From NCBI GenBank assembly GCA_019456185.1, contig VRUH01000036.1, positions 1 to 39,264 of the forward strand: a stretch of 39,264 nt of DNA, read 5' to 3'. How positions within the stretch are numbered: position 1 is the stretch's first letter; every line of letters starts with the position of its first letter. A program made the translations under genes and the position numbers. The notes under the pieces were generated by a model. That model saw nothing but the letters and a program-made list of their open reading frames with translations. It had not been told where the DNA came from and did not search any database. Shown in pieces: positions 7,565 through 17,595 of this stretch. Origin of the DNA: Candidatus Glassbacteria bacterium. GTDB lineage: Bacteria; Gemmatimonadota; Glassbacteria; GWA2-58-10.

Positions 7565-7592
7565 TTGTCCGGTGTTTATCAGGATACATAAT
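7565..7592 (+). promoter_or_regulatory. Weak candidate promoter for the glycosyltransferase gene
   Basis: TTGTCC (7565-7570), 16 bases and CATAAT (7587-7592) lie about 105 bases upstream of the ATG at 7698, in the divergent region shared with manC. The -10 matches five of six positions, the -35 four of six. Confidence 0.3.
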
Positions 7593-7697
7593 AGTAGGGG
7601 GAGCGTAGCCGGGTTGCAAGGGCAAGTTCCGCCTGCCTTGCCAAAGCGGCTGACCGCACGCAAATTAAAACCAGCAGCCCTTCACCAACGGAGCAGA

Positions 7698-8915
7698 ATG
7701 TCCGATCCGGCAGACAGAGCGACTCCCGCCAGAGCTGTGCGCGTGTTGATGGTCACCGGGGCGTACTATCCCGAAGTCTCCGGTGCGGGACTCCAATGCC
7801 GCTCGCTGGTGCAGTCCGCGGGTGGTACGGGGTTCGAGTTCAGCGTAATCACCACCGCGCTGGACCGTTCGCTGCCGAAAGCTTCCTCTGACGACGGCGT
7901 GCCCGTATGCCGCCTGCCGGCCGGTGGAATTTTTAGCGTCCTCTCACGCTGGGTTCTCCGGCTGCCGGAGGTGGTCAGGGCGGTGGCCCGGGCCGATATC
8001 GTCCATCTCCACGGCTTCAGCCGCAAGAGCTGTTTTTTTACCCTTACCGCCCGCCTGCTCGGGAAAAAAGTTCTGCTCAAAATGAGCAGCCTGGGCGAGG
8101 ATGACCCGTCCAGCGTCCGGCGCTCCGGCAGTCTGCGCTGGCGGTTCTACCGGATGGCCGATTTTTTTCTGGCTCCATCGCCCGCCCTGGCCGAGGCTTA
8201 CCGCAGCTCGCCGCTGGCAGCCGACAAACTGCGCCAACTGGCCAACGGGGTCGACACCGCGAAGTTCCGGCCGGCGGACGAACAGGAAAAACTCGAGCTG
8301 CGCAGGAAGCTGGGACTCCCGGAGGACGGCGTGGCCCTTGTCAGCCTCGGCCATTTCTCGGCGGAAAAACGCTTCGACCTCCTTGCCCGGACATGGAGCG
8401 CCCTGCAAGGCAGCGACGGTGAAATCCATCTCTGGCTGGCGGGAGAAAACAGCCCCGGAGCGTACGAGGTCGACAGCCGGGTGGTGGAGGCCGTGCATGC
8501 GGCGGGCAGCCGCGAAGGCAGACCCGGAGAACTGGCCTCGCCCGGCAGGGTCGGTAACCCGGAGGACTGGCTGCGGGCCGCGGATATTTTCGTGCTGCCG
8601 TCGGTGCGCGAGGGCCTGCCGAACGCGCTGCTGGAGGCGATGAGCTGCGGGCTGGCGGTCGTGGCCGCCCGTCTGCCGGGGATTACCGACCACGTGCTGA
8701 GCTACGGCGGCGATGAGGCCGCGGGGCTGCTGTTCGAGCCGGATAACGAGCGGGTACTTACCGCGGCGATCGCCAGCCTGGCCGGCTCCGGGGAGCTGCG
8801 CGGGGTGCTGGGAGAGCGCGCCCGGAGGAAGATCGTGCACGAGTACAGGCTGGAGATTGTGGCGGAGCGCTACCGCAATCTCCTGCGCCAACTGACCGGG
8901 AGCAGTAGCGATTGA
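7698..8915 (+). CDS. Glycosyltransferase, GT4-type (GT-B fold)
   Basis: This cytoplasmic or membrane-associated glycosyltransferase transfers a sugar from an activated donor to a lipid- or glycan-linked acceptor; the sugar is unknown. The start is the ATG at 7698 with GGAG five bases upstream. The N-terminal GT4-type half shows VLMVTGAYYPEVSGAG and DIVHLHGF; the C-terminal half shows the E-x7-E donor motif in REGLPNALLEAMSCG, followed by GITDHV. The 405-residue length is normal for the family. Next to manC, a GDP-mannose-linked role in capsule, exopolysaccharide or O-antigen is a reasonable inference. It overlaps the next gene by four bases (TTGA), so the two are translationally coupled. Confidence 0.88.
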   Translation: MSDPADRATPARAVRVLMVTGAYYPEVSGAGLQCRSLVQSAGGTGFEFSVITTALDRSLPKASSDDGVPVCRLPAGGIFSVLSRWVLRLPEVVRAVARADIVHLHGFSRKSCFFTLTARLLGKKVLLKMSSLGEDDPSSVRRSGSLRWRFYRMADFFLAPSPALAEAYRSSPLAADKLRQLANGVDTAKFRPADEQEKLELRRKLGLPEDGVALVSLGHFSAEKRFDLLARTWSALQGSDGEIHLWLAGENSPGAYEVDSRVVEAVHAAGSREGRPGELASPGRVGNPEDWLRAADIFVLPSVREGLPNALLEAMSCGLAVVAARLPGITDHVLSYGGDEAAGLLFEPDNERVLTAAIASLAGSGELRGVLGERARRKIVHEYRLEIVAERYRNLLRQLTGSSSD

Positions 8916-9403
8916 GCCAAAACGGCACAGCGGGAACCGGGCGGCCGGGCGGCGACAGCCTGGTGCTGCTGAAAAAATTCCGGCTGAAAATTCCGGATAG
9001 CCTGCGGGAATTCCCTTACCGGCGCGTCCTGAGTTGGGAGCAGTACCAGCGGGCCAGCCGGGGACTGGCGCCAGCGGGACCGGAGGACAAGTGGCTGGTG
9101 CTCTGCCGCGGCGGGAGACTGCATTTTTTTCGCAGCGGCAACGGGGTGCTGGTGTTCCGGGTCTCCTTTGCCAACCGGCAGGGCGCTTTCCCCGCCGGCC
9201 GGGCCGAGGTCAACGCCGACAGCGCCCAACTGCTGCCCCAGCCGGATCGCTACGAGGCCTGTCTGCTGGACTACCTGATCGACACCCTGCTGCTGGGCAG
9301 ACGGGCAAAATTCCCGGCTCCGCCGGGAACCGATGGCGAGCGCGCGGCGATGCTCGAGCGGCTGTGGATGGGCCGGGCAGCGCAACAGACCATGAGACTA
9401 TAA
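8912..9403 (+). CDS. Hypothetical protein coupled to the glycosyltransferase
   Basis: Function not recognised. The TTG at 8912 overlaps the TGA of the glycosyltransferase in a TTGA junction, with GGGAG ten bases upstream. The 163-residue product has no signal peptide or membrane segment. A beta-rich centre (KWLVLCRGGRLHFFRSGNGV) is followed by an Ala/Pro-rich part and a helical YEACLLDYLIDTLLLG stretch. Tight coupling suggests that it works with the glycosyltransferase, perhaps as an accessory or polymer-modifying protein; that is inference from position only. Confidence 0.7.
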   Translation: MSQNGTAGTGRPGGDSLVLLKKFRLKIPDSLREFPYRRVLSWEQYQRASRGLAPAGPEDKWLVLCRGGRLHFFRSGNGVLVFRVSFANRQGAFPAGRAEVNADSAQLLPQPDRYEACLLDYLIDTLLLGRRAKFPAPPGTDGERAAMLERLWMGRAAQQTMRL

Positions 9404-9494
9404 GAGCGATGCATTGTAAAGGTATTCTTAAATTCCTCTAAGGGCTGTTTAACATTTCAATCGGCAATCAGCTATTTGCTTAAAGGGGAGAGAA

Positions 9495-10979
9495 ATGAGT
9501 ATCCACAGCCGGATCATTTTGACAGCGGCTCTTCTTGCCATCCATCTAATCCCGGTTCAGGGCAGTCCCGCGGGCCTGAGTGTGGAGAAAAATGCTTCGG
9601 GTCCGGGAGTGCTTGCTTACAATGGCAAGGCTGTCTTTGCTTTCGGGCCGATGAATGAGCTGATGCCCTGGGCTGTAAAACTGGGTTCAAAAGCATTTGA
9701 CGTAACAAGCTGGGCCAGGTGGCAGAAAGCCAACGGAATGAATTACGTCCGGGGCTATCCCGAGTCCGGATACGGATGGTGTCCGGTTGACGCGGACGGC
9801 CGTCTGTTCCCTTTCAAAACAGTCTCCACCGACCCGCTCAAGTTCGATCTGGAACAGTTCAACCCCGAGTATTGGGACAATTTCAGGGAAGTCACCAGGT
9901 TGCTGGCCGAGCATGATATAATTGTCCACCTCCAACTTTATCAGCAGTGCTATTTCGAGGATTCATACGAGAATCGCTGGAATTTCAATTTCTGGAACCC
10001 GGCGAATAACCTCAACTCGTTCGTTCGGGGGCTCGGGCCAAACAGGGACGGCCATCACCCGTTTATCGAATCGGCCGTTGAGGGCAATGACCGGCTGCTG
10101 GCCCACCAGCTGAAATATCTGGAGAAAGTGCTGGAATCGGTGGGAGAGTTGGGCAACGTATTGCTCGACCTTTCAAATGAAATGGGCGACGGCGGATTGG
10201 ACCCCGCCTCGGCGCGGAAATGGATCGACATTACCCTGCAGGCTGTCGAAAACTGGGAGCACAGGAGTGGTAACGATATTCTGGTGGGGATGGACTATAC
10301 ACACCTGCCGGGCGAACTGGCCCGTTACGTTTTGGACCACCCGGAGATGGAGCTGATCATCACCCACGGCGATCCGGTCTGGCCGGAGGGCTTCGTGCTG
10401 CACAGGATCTACGGCAAGCCAGTGGTGGTGGTCAACAGCAGGGACAAATCTCCGGAAAGTTATATGACTTACGGCAGGCAAGGCGATGATGTCCGCCTGC
10501 GCAGGTTCCACTGGAGGTCACTGGCTTGCGGGGTCCAGGGAGTGGGAGATTACAGCAAGCTCTGGGAGATCAGCCCTGAGGGATTCGACAGGACTGGGAG
10601 TTTCGCCCGCCACCTGCGCGAATTCATTGGCGGTATCAACGACTATGCTGCCCTGCACAGCCTGCTGTACACCCACAAGATCCACAAAAAGGTGTTCAGC
10701 GGGCCGGGAGTCAATCATTACATCCTGGAATCACCCGATGAGGCGCTGATTTATATCGAGGGGGAAACGCACCTGGAAGGCCGAGAGTTCAAAAGCGCTC
10801 CCTTGACTGTCTCTAACAGCCAAATGAGGGCTGGACCCGCCGAGGCGCTGATTTTCCATCCGGCCAGCGGCAAGTCGGAAACTCAGGAGGTTACGGTCAA
10901 GGGCGGCCAGATCACGGGCCTTGTGCTGCCTTCTTTCGTCGATGACATCGCCGTGCGCATTTACCGACAGGGGCGCTGA
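9495..10979 (+). CDS. Secreted GH-A-like TIM-barrel protein, nucleophile apparently missing
   Basis: The ATG at 9495 has AAAGGGGAGA upstream. Residues 1-23 are a signal peptide. The remainder reads as a GH-A-type (beta/alpha)8 barrel: WARWQKANGMNYVRGY (strand 2 region), a LLAEHDIIVHLQLYQQ strand, and LLDLSNEMGD with Asn228-Glu229 in the usual acid/base position at the end of strand 4. The later strand KPVVVVNSRD (308-317), where clan GH-A enzymes carry the nucleophile Glu, has none. The last 100 residues form a beta domain. It resembles the protein at 36694-38094 in layout. It may be a glycosidase with a different mechanism, or a carbohydrate-binding barrel. It precedes a GH116-type gene by 69 bases. 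Confidence 0.72.
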   Translation: MSIHSRIILTAALLAIHLIPVQGSPAGLSVEKNASGPGVLAYNGKAVFAFGPMNELMPWAVKLGSKAFDVTSWARWQKANGMNYVRGYPESGYGWCPVDADGRLFPFKTVSTDPLKFDLEQFNPEYWDNFREVTRLLAEHDIIVHLQLYQQCYFEDSYENRWNFNFWNPANNLNSFVRGLGPNRDGHHPFIESAVEGNDRLLAHQLKYLEKVLESVGELGNVLLDLSNEMGDGGLDPASARKWIDITLQAVENWEHRSGNDILVGMDYTHLPGELARYVLDHPEMELIITHGDPVWPEGFVLHRIYGKPVVVVNSRDKSPESYMTYGRQGDDVRLRRFHWRSLACGVQGVGDYSKLWEISPEGFDRTGSFARHLREFIGGINDYAALHSLLYTHKIHKKVFSGPGVNHYILESPDEALIYIEGETHLEGREFKSAPLTVSNSQMRAGPAEALIFHPASGKSETQEVTVKGGQITGLVLPSFVDDIAVRIYRQGR

Positions 10980-11048
10980 AAAATCAACGCCCATTAAGAT
11001 AAAATTCGATCCTTCTCAGCCTGCTCACTTGATCGGAGCCAGTCAGCG

Positions 11049-13616
11049 ATGAAACGCAGAACGTTTGTCAAAAGCACCACCGCCACGGCCGCGCTGGCTG
11101 CCGCGGCCGCTTCAGCCGCTGTTACCGGCTGCGGCGCACCCGGCAAGCCGCCGGCGTCCGAGGCCCGCGGCGACCACCCGTTCAACGGGGCCTACTCCGG
11201 CGAGTTCCTGAACCGGGTGGCGTTTCCGCTGGGAGGGATCGGCGCCGGGATGATCTGCCTGGAGGGCACGGGCACGCTCAGCCACGTCAGCATCCGCCAT
11301 CAACCGGCAGTGTTCCACGAGCCCCTGATATTCAACGCGGTGTATTACAGCGACGGCTCCTCCTCGGGAGCGCGGGTTCTGGAGGGTCCGGTGCCTGCCT
11401 GGAAAGTTTTCGGCAGCCCAAACTCGGGTAACGGCGCGCCGGGCACAAGCTACGGCCTGCCCCGCTTCTCCGGGGCGGCGTTCAGCACGCGGTTCCCGTT
11501 CGCCACGGTGGCCCTGACAGATAAAACGATCCCGCTGGAAGTCGAGATCACCGGCTGGAGTCCGTTCGTGCCGGGAAAACCGGACATGAGCAGCCTGCCG
11601 CTGGCCGCACTCGAGTTTGCGTTCAGCAATGTCTCGCGCAACAAGCTCTCGGCCATCTATTCGTTCAACTCTGTCAATTTCATGGACCCCGAACAGCATT
11701 ACCACTACCGGAGCCAGGATACGGGCCAGCATGTGGACGCTGCCGACGGCGGGTTCGTGCTGGCCCAGGACGGCAGCGGGGACGAGCCGTGGAAGGAGGG
11801 CTATTTCACCGCGGCTGCCGACGACCCTGGCGTTAAAGTCAACCACCGCTGGTTCCGCGGGGGTTGGTGGGACCCGCTCTCGATCGCCTGGAAGGACGTG
11901 GAAGAGGGCGCCATGCCGGTCCACCCGCCGGTCAGCGAGGGAGGACCCAGCCCGGGAGCCAGCCTGTTTGTCCCGTTCGACCTGGGGCCGGGTGAGCGGA
12001 AATCCGTCCGGCTGATGTTGAGCTGGTACGTGCCAGTCACCGATATCCGCGTGGGCGGCGAGACAGAATGCTGCCCGGAGAAATCCGCCGAGGGCAACTA
12101 CGTCCCGTGGTACGCCTCGCGCTTCGGCGACGCGGGCAAACTGGCCGCTTACTGGCGCGACAACTACACCGCTCTGCGCGAATCGAGTAAAAAATTCAGC
12201 GACTGTTTCTACGACAGCACTCTTCCCCCCGAGCTCACCGAGGCGGTGGCCGCCAACCTGACAATTCTCAAAAGCCCAACAGTCCTGCGCCAGGGAGATG
12301 GCAAACTCTGGTGCTGGGAGGGCTGCACCGATAATAACGGCTGCTGCCACGGAAGCTGCACCCATGTCTGGAACTACGCCCAGGCGATCTGCCACCTCTT
12401 TCCCTCGCTGGAGCGCAGTCTGCGGCACACGGAGTTCTTTTACAGCCAGGACGAGCGCGGCCATCAGAAATTCCGCTCGGCCCTGCCGATCCGCTACGCG
12501 GACCACGGTTTCCACGCCGCCAGCGACGGCCAGCTGGGCGGAATCATGAAAGTTTACCGCGACTGGCGGATCGGCGGCAGGACCAACTGGCTCAGGAGTT
12601 ACTGGCCCCAGGTGAAACAGAGCCTTGACTATTGTATCGCCACCTGGGACCCCCGTCACACCGGCGCGCTCGAGGAACCTCATCACAACACTTACGATAT
12701 CGAGTTCTGGGGTCCGGACGGGATGTGCGGCAGCTTCTATCTCGGGGCGCTCAAGGCCGCCTCGCTGATGGGCCGGGCGCTGGGCGAGGATGTGACGCTC
12801 TACGAGTCCCTTTACGAAAAAGGCCGCGGCAGGCTGGAGAGCGAGCTGTACGACGGCGAGTATTTTTTCCATAAGATCCAGACCGAGGGCCTGGACGCCT
12901 CCGGCGAGCTTGTAGACCGGATCGAGAACTCGAAAGACATGCCGGAGGTGCTCGAACTGCTCAAGGCCGAGGGCCCGCGCTACCAGTACGGCAAGGGCTG
13001 CCTATCAGACGGGGTGCTGGGAGCCTGGATGGCCGAGGTCTGCGGGGTGGGCGAGATCCTGGACCCGGCCAAGGTGACCAGCCACCTGCTGGCGGTCCAC
13101 AAGTACAACTTCCGCGATGACCTCTCCGACCACGCCAACCCGCAGCGGCCCAGCTACGCCGTGGCCGGCGAGGCGGGGCTGCTGCTGTGCAGCTGGCCCA
13201 AGGGCGGCAAGCTGAGCCTGCCGTTCGTCTACTCCAACGAGGTCTGGACGGGGATCGAGTACCAGGTGGCGAGCCATCTGATGTTCGCCGGCCACGTGGA
13301 CGAGGGCCTGGAGATTGTGCGGGCCGTGCGGCGGCGCTACGACGGCCAGATCCGCAACCCGTTCAACGAGTACGAGTGCGGCCACTGGTATGCCCGCGCG
13401 ATGGCTTCCTACGGGCTGATCCAGGGGCTGACCGGCCAGCGTTACGACGCGGTGGACAAGGTGCTCTACCTGCGGCCGCGGACAGGCGGCGATTTCAGGA
13501 GTTTTCTCGCCACGGCCACGGGTTACGGGACAGTTGGGGTAAGGGGCGGCGAGCCGTTCGTGGAGGTGGTGGAGGGCAGGATCGAGGTGGAGCGGGTGGA
13601 GTACGAGGCCGTCTGA
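11049..13616 (+). CDS. Tat-exported lipoprotein glycosidase, GH116-type (GBA2/DUF608)
   Basis: GH116 enzymes include beta-glucosidases, beta-xylosidases and glucosylceramidases. The start is the ATG at 11049; GGAG lies 11 bases upstream, a loose spacing. The N-terminus MKRRTFVKS followed by an Ala-rich core and VTGC is a twin-arginine signal with a lipobox (Cys28). The N-terminal beta domain includes FPLGGIGAGM (about 60-69), typical of GBA2_N; the (alpha/alpha)6 C-terminal domain has WCWEGCTDNNGCC (near 421-433) and NTYDIEFWGPDGMCG (near 548). By position, Glu near 424 and Asp near 551 are candidates for nucleophile and acid/base; this alignment needs testing. At 855 residues it is the usual size. 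It probably acts at the outer membrane or periplasm on a beta-glycan, downstream of the barrel protein gene. Confidence 0.85.
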   Translation: MKRRTFVKSTTATAALAAAAASAAVTGCGAPGKPPASEARGDHPFNGAYSGEFLNRVAFPLGGIGAGMICLEGTGTLSHVSIRHQPAVFHEPLIFNAVYYSDGSSSGARVLEGPVPAWKVFGSPNSGNGAPGTSYGLPRFSGAAFSTRFPFATVALTDKTIPLEVEITGWSPFVPGKPDMSSLPLAALEFAFSNVSRNKLSAIYSFNSVNFMDPEQHYHYRSQDTGQHVDAADGGFVLAQDGSGDEPWKEGYFTAAADDPGVKVNHRWFRGGWWDPLSIAWKDVEEGAMPVHPPVSEGGPSPGASLFVPFDLGPGERKSVRLMLSWYVPVTDIRVGGETECCPEKSAEGNYVPWYASRFGDAGKLAAYWRDNYTALRESSKKFSDCFYDSTLPPELTEAVAANLTILKSPTVLRQGDGKLWCWEGCTDNNGCCHGSCTHVWNYAQAICHLFPSLERSLRHTEFFYSQDERGHQKFRSALPIRYADHGFHAASDGQLGGIMKVYRDWRIGGRTNWLRSYWPQVKQSLDYCIATWDPRHTGALEEPHHNTYDIEFWGPDGMCGSFYLGALKAASLMGRALGEDVTLYESLYEKGRGRLESELYDGEYFFHKIQTEGLDASGELVDRIENSKDMPEVLELLKAEGPRYQYGKGCLSDGVLGAWMAEVCGVGEILDPAKVTSHLLAVHKYNFRDDLSDHANPQRPSYAVAGEAGLLLCSWPKGGKLSLPFVYSNEVWTGIEYQVASHLMFAGHVDEGLEIVRAVRRRYDGQIRNPFNEYECGHWYARAMASYGLIQGLTGQRYDAVDKVLYLRPRTGGDFRSFLATATGYGTVGVRGGEPFVEVVEGRIEVERVEYEAV

Positions 13617-13654
13617 TTACACGTCGGTAAAAAGTTTGGGAAAAGGGGAGAGCG

Positions 13655-13700
13655 CGAGAGGGGAAAGAACCTTTTTCAAAAGGTTTTCCCCTCTCGTTTC
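13655..13700 (+). terminator. Long hairpin terminator after the GH116 gene
   Basis: Bases 13655-13665 pair with 13686-13696 (CGAGAGGGGAA/TTCCCCTCTCG); after a two-base bulge, AACCTTTT (13668-13675) pairs with AAAAGGTT (13678-13685), leaving a two-base loop. A short TTT follows. It lies about 40 bases after the stop and is nearly symmetric, so it may work in both directions. Confidence 0.6.
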
Positions 13701-13702
13701 AG

Positions 13703-13896
13703 CTAGTTCACCACCGGTGGCAGGCCGAGGTCATCGCCGCCGAACCGCCAGCTACCGGGAGCCGCCACCGCCACCAGCGGGTCGAGCAGGACATAATTAC
13801 TGTGCAGCCAGGACCAGCAACCTGCCTGCTGTTTTACCCGGTCTGCTCATTGAACCCGTTGTCTTCCCAGCCGATACCCGGCTTGTCAGTGATAAG
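13703..13896 (-). pseudogene. Possible decayed gene fragments
   Basis: This 360-base gap between the GH116 and porin genes holds no intact gene. Two short minus-strand stretches look like protein C-termini. One ends with TAG at 13703-13705, is open for 47 codons, and reads CWSWLHSNYVLLDPLVAVAA then PGSWRFGGDDLGLPPVVN. The other ends with TAA at 13834-13836 and reads LITDKPGIGWEDNGFNEQTG. They are in different frames, which suggests remnants of one or two deleted genes. The second faintly recalls the PGLG tail of enolase-superfamily dehydratases. Both could be chance. Confidence 0.3.
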
Positions 13897-13916
13897 TTAT
13901 TGTCAGACCAAAACAT

Positions 13917-13959
13917 AAACGCCCGGCTTTGCAAGCAAGGCGTTTGCCGGATATCCGGC
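13917..13959 (-). terminator. Hairpins downstream of the porin gene, possible terminator
   Basis: About 20 bases after the porin stop, a perfect 14-base palindrome (GCCGGATATCCGGC, 13946-13959) is followed on the minus strand by AAACGCC/GGCGTTT (13939-13945 with 13917-13923) and then ATGTTTT. The T tract is imperfect. Confidence 0.35.
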
Positions 13960-13979
13960 ACGTAAAAAAGCCCGGAATC

Positions 13980-15116
13980 CTAGAAATTGACCTCCACCGT
14001 GAACTTGCCGACCGTGTCCCGGTCGCCGGTGTCCTGGTATTCCACCGTGTCCAAATCGATAAACACCTTGCTGTTGCCGGGCAGATAATAAACAAGCCCG
14101 GCGATAAAGCGCTCGCTGGTCTGATCGGCCATCTCGCGGTTGAAATCGAAATAATCATAACGGCCGATCATTCCCCAGTCCGTAAACGGGAAATGGTACT
14201 CGCCGAATAAGGAATAGCCTTGCTGCGGAGCCGCGCTGCCGTCGGGCAGGACAGCCTTGCCCTTGCCGTTGCCCTTGCCGCGGTAATACTGGGCGGTCAA
14301 GACGAACCAGCGGTCTTCCAGGGAAACCATCCCGGAATTGACCAGGAAATCCGGTGAGGCCGCCGTGTTGCCTTTGCCCAGTGTGAGCAGCCAGGAGCAC
14401 TGCAAACCTGTCAGCACGTCCGGCAATGGCCGTAGCGTCAGCCGGCTCCTGAACACCTTGTTCTTGTTATTTTCAAGGGCGTGATAGCCTCCGCCGTTGT
14501 AGATTCCCACGGCCAGGCTGCCGTAACGGCCCGGGTACTTGCTGTTGACATTCCGCTGATATTCCCTGCCGATCTCGCCGCCGAGCAGGCTCATGAACGT
14601 GATCCCCCTGTCGGCGGAATTGAACAGCCCGGCGCGCTGAAGGAACATGGTGCCTTGGGAGCGATATCTGTCAACCTTCTGCTCGAAATCGAGCCAGGGC
14701 GTGTGCACCAGGCCGAACTCGATAGCGGGCTTGGTGAAAATCCCCCTGGAGGGCATGCTGAACTTGGCATAGGCGTACTTTAAACGCATCTTCAGGTCGC
14801 CCTGGCCATCGCCCTCGCGCTCCACCGTCACGTCCGGGGTGATCCGGGTACTGATCCAGTCGTTGAATTTCGAGGCGATATTGATATAGCCGCGCCGGAC
14901 CTGGAACTCATTGATATCCGCCCCATCCTCCTGTCCGTTGACATAGGCCAGGTACCAGTTGTAGCTGAATTTGGTTTCAGGGATCGGGATCGAGGGCTTG
15001 TTGCCTTCGACGACATCGTTTTCCGCAGCGACTGCCGGGACTGCGCTAAGGCAAAGCCCGATAATTACCGGGCTTAAAATGCTCAAGCCGGCGCGAAAGA
15101 TTGTTGATCGGTTCAA
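13980..15116 (-). CDS. Outer-membrane porin, phosphate-selective porin O/P-like
   Basis: The best start is a TTG at 15116 with GGGGAG six bases upstream; it gives a clean signal peptide (core GLSILSPVIIGLCL, cleavage near AVAA). The frame is open further to 15224, but that extension has no signal character. The mature protein of about 345 residues shows alternating amphipathic strands rich in Tyr and Gly (FQVRRGYINIASKF, EYHFPFTDWGMIGRYDYF) and ends in VEVNF, the C-terminal Phe needed for BAM-dependent insertion. The FQVRRGYINIASKF segment is typical of OprO/OprP-like porins, where similar proteins carry anions or are uncharacterised. The true solute is unknown. It is a single gene with no partner on its strand. 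Confidence 0.82.
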   Translation of the reverse strand: MNRSTIFRAGLSILSPVIIGLCLSAVPAVAAENDVVEGNKPSIPIPETKFSYNWYLAYVNGQEDGADINEFQVRRGYINIASKFNDWISTRITPDVTVEREGDGQGDLKMRLKYAYAKFSMPSRGIFTKPAIEFGLVHTPWLDFEQKVDRYRSQGTMFLQRAGLFNSADRGITFMSLLGGEIGREYQRNVNSKYPGRYGSLAVGIYNGGGYHALENNKNKVFRSRLTLRPLPDVLTGLQCSWLLTLGKGNTAASPDFLVNSGMVSLEDRWFVLTAQYYRGKGNGKGKAVLPDGSAAPQQGYSLFGEYHFPFTDWGMIGRYDYFDFNREMADQTSERFIAGLVYYLPGNSKVFIDLDTVEYQDTGDRDTVGKFTVEVNF

Positions 15117-15233
15117 ATGGAACTCCCCGGATAAAGACTGTCTTGACCGAATGGCGTACATTTGTGTGGTGCAGGCGACAGGAGGGAATTTATTTGTGCA
15201 TGGTTGGTTTTTCAATAAATTCATGCGAGGAGC

Positions 15234-15275
15234 AAAAAATCCCGGGACCTCGCGGCACGACCTGATCCCGGGATT
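15234..15275 (-). terminator. Rho-independent terminator of the acetyl-CoA synthetase gene
   Basis: AATCCCGGGA (15238-15247) pairs with TCCCGGGATT (15266-15275). On the minus strand the stem is followed by six T (15234-15239). It starts about 43 bases past the acs stop and also separates acs from the porin gene. Confidence 0.85.
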
Positions 15276-15317
15276 CAGTTGAACATGATAAGTTTTGGCT
15301 AAATGCAGTTCCGGCTT

Positions 15318-17276
<1,959 letters not shown>

Positions 17277-17595
17277 CGCATACTCCTTAGCGTTACTGGA
17301 AAAATCAACCGCGCCAGTTGACTATGAGTTTGAAGCTGATTTTCAACTTATGGGCAGATGCGGTTCGGGTCAAGAGATAAGCCGATAATCCCACATCAAA
17401 ATTGAAAATGCTATAAACTAGAATTTAATAGTTTGGCTTTCGGGTTTATCAATCGGCTTACCTTATAGCGTAGTCGACAAAAAAAAAACTTCTAATACTG
17501 CCGGCCACCAATGCCCCGGCAACAGACGGCAAGGTTAAGAGTTGCCAGGGTAATAACTGCAGGGCCTGCTGGAATAAAGATATTAACGGAAATTA
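17277..17595. other. Gene-free region upstream of acs
   Basis: No coding sequence is seen. The region is AT-rich compared with its flanks, has an eight-base inverted repeat (AAGCCGAT at 17379-17386 with ATCGGCTT at 17452-17459) and a run of ten A near 17479. It must contain the acs promoter, but no clear hexamer pair stands out. The A run, read as T on the minus strand, follows a weak GCCGG/CCGGC stem and may help end the DUF5916 transcript. Confidence 0.4.

Noticed and set aside
13636-13965. 109-codon plus-strand frame after the GH116 gene
   Set aside because: It begins inside the terminator hairpin, has no ribosome site and shows no protein-like composition.
17369-17400. acs promoter at TTGACC with a TAAGTT -10
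   Set aside because: The -10 matches only three of six bases, and other equally weak pairs exist in the same region.
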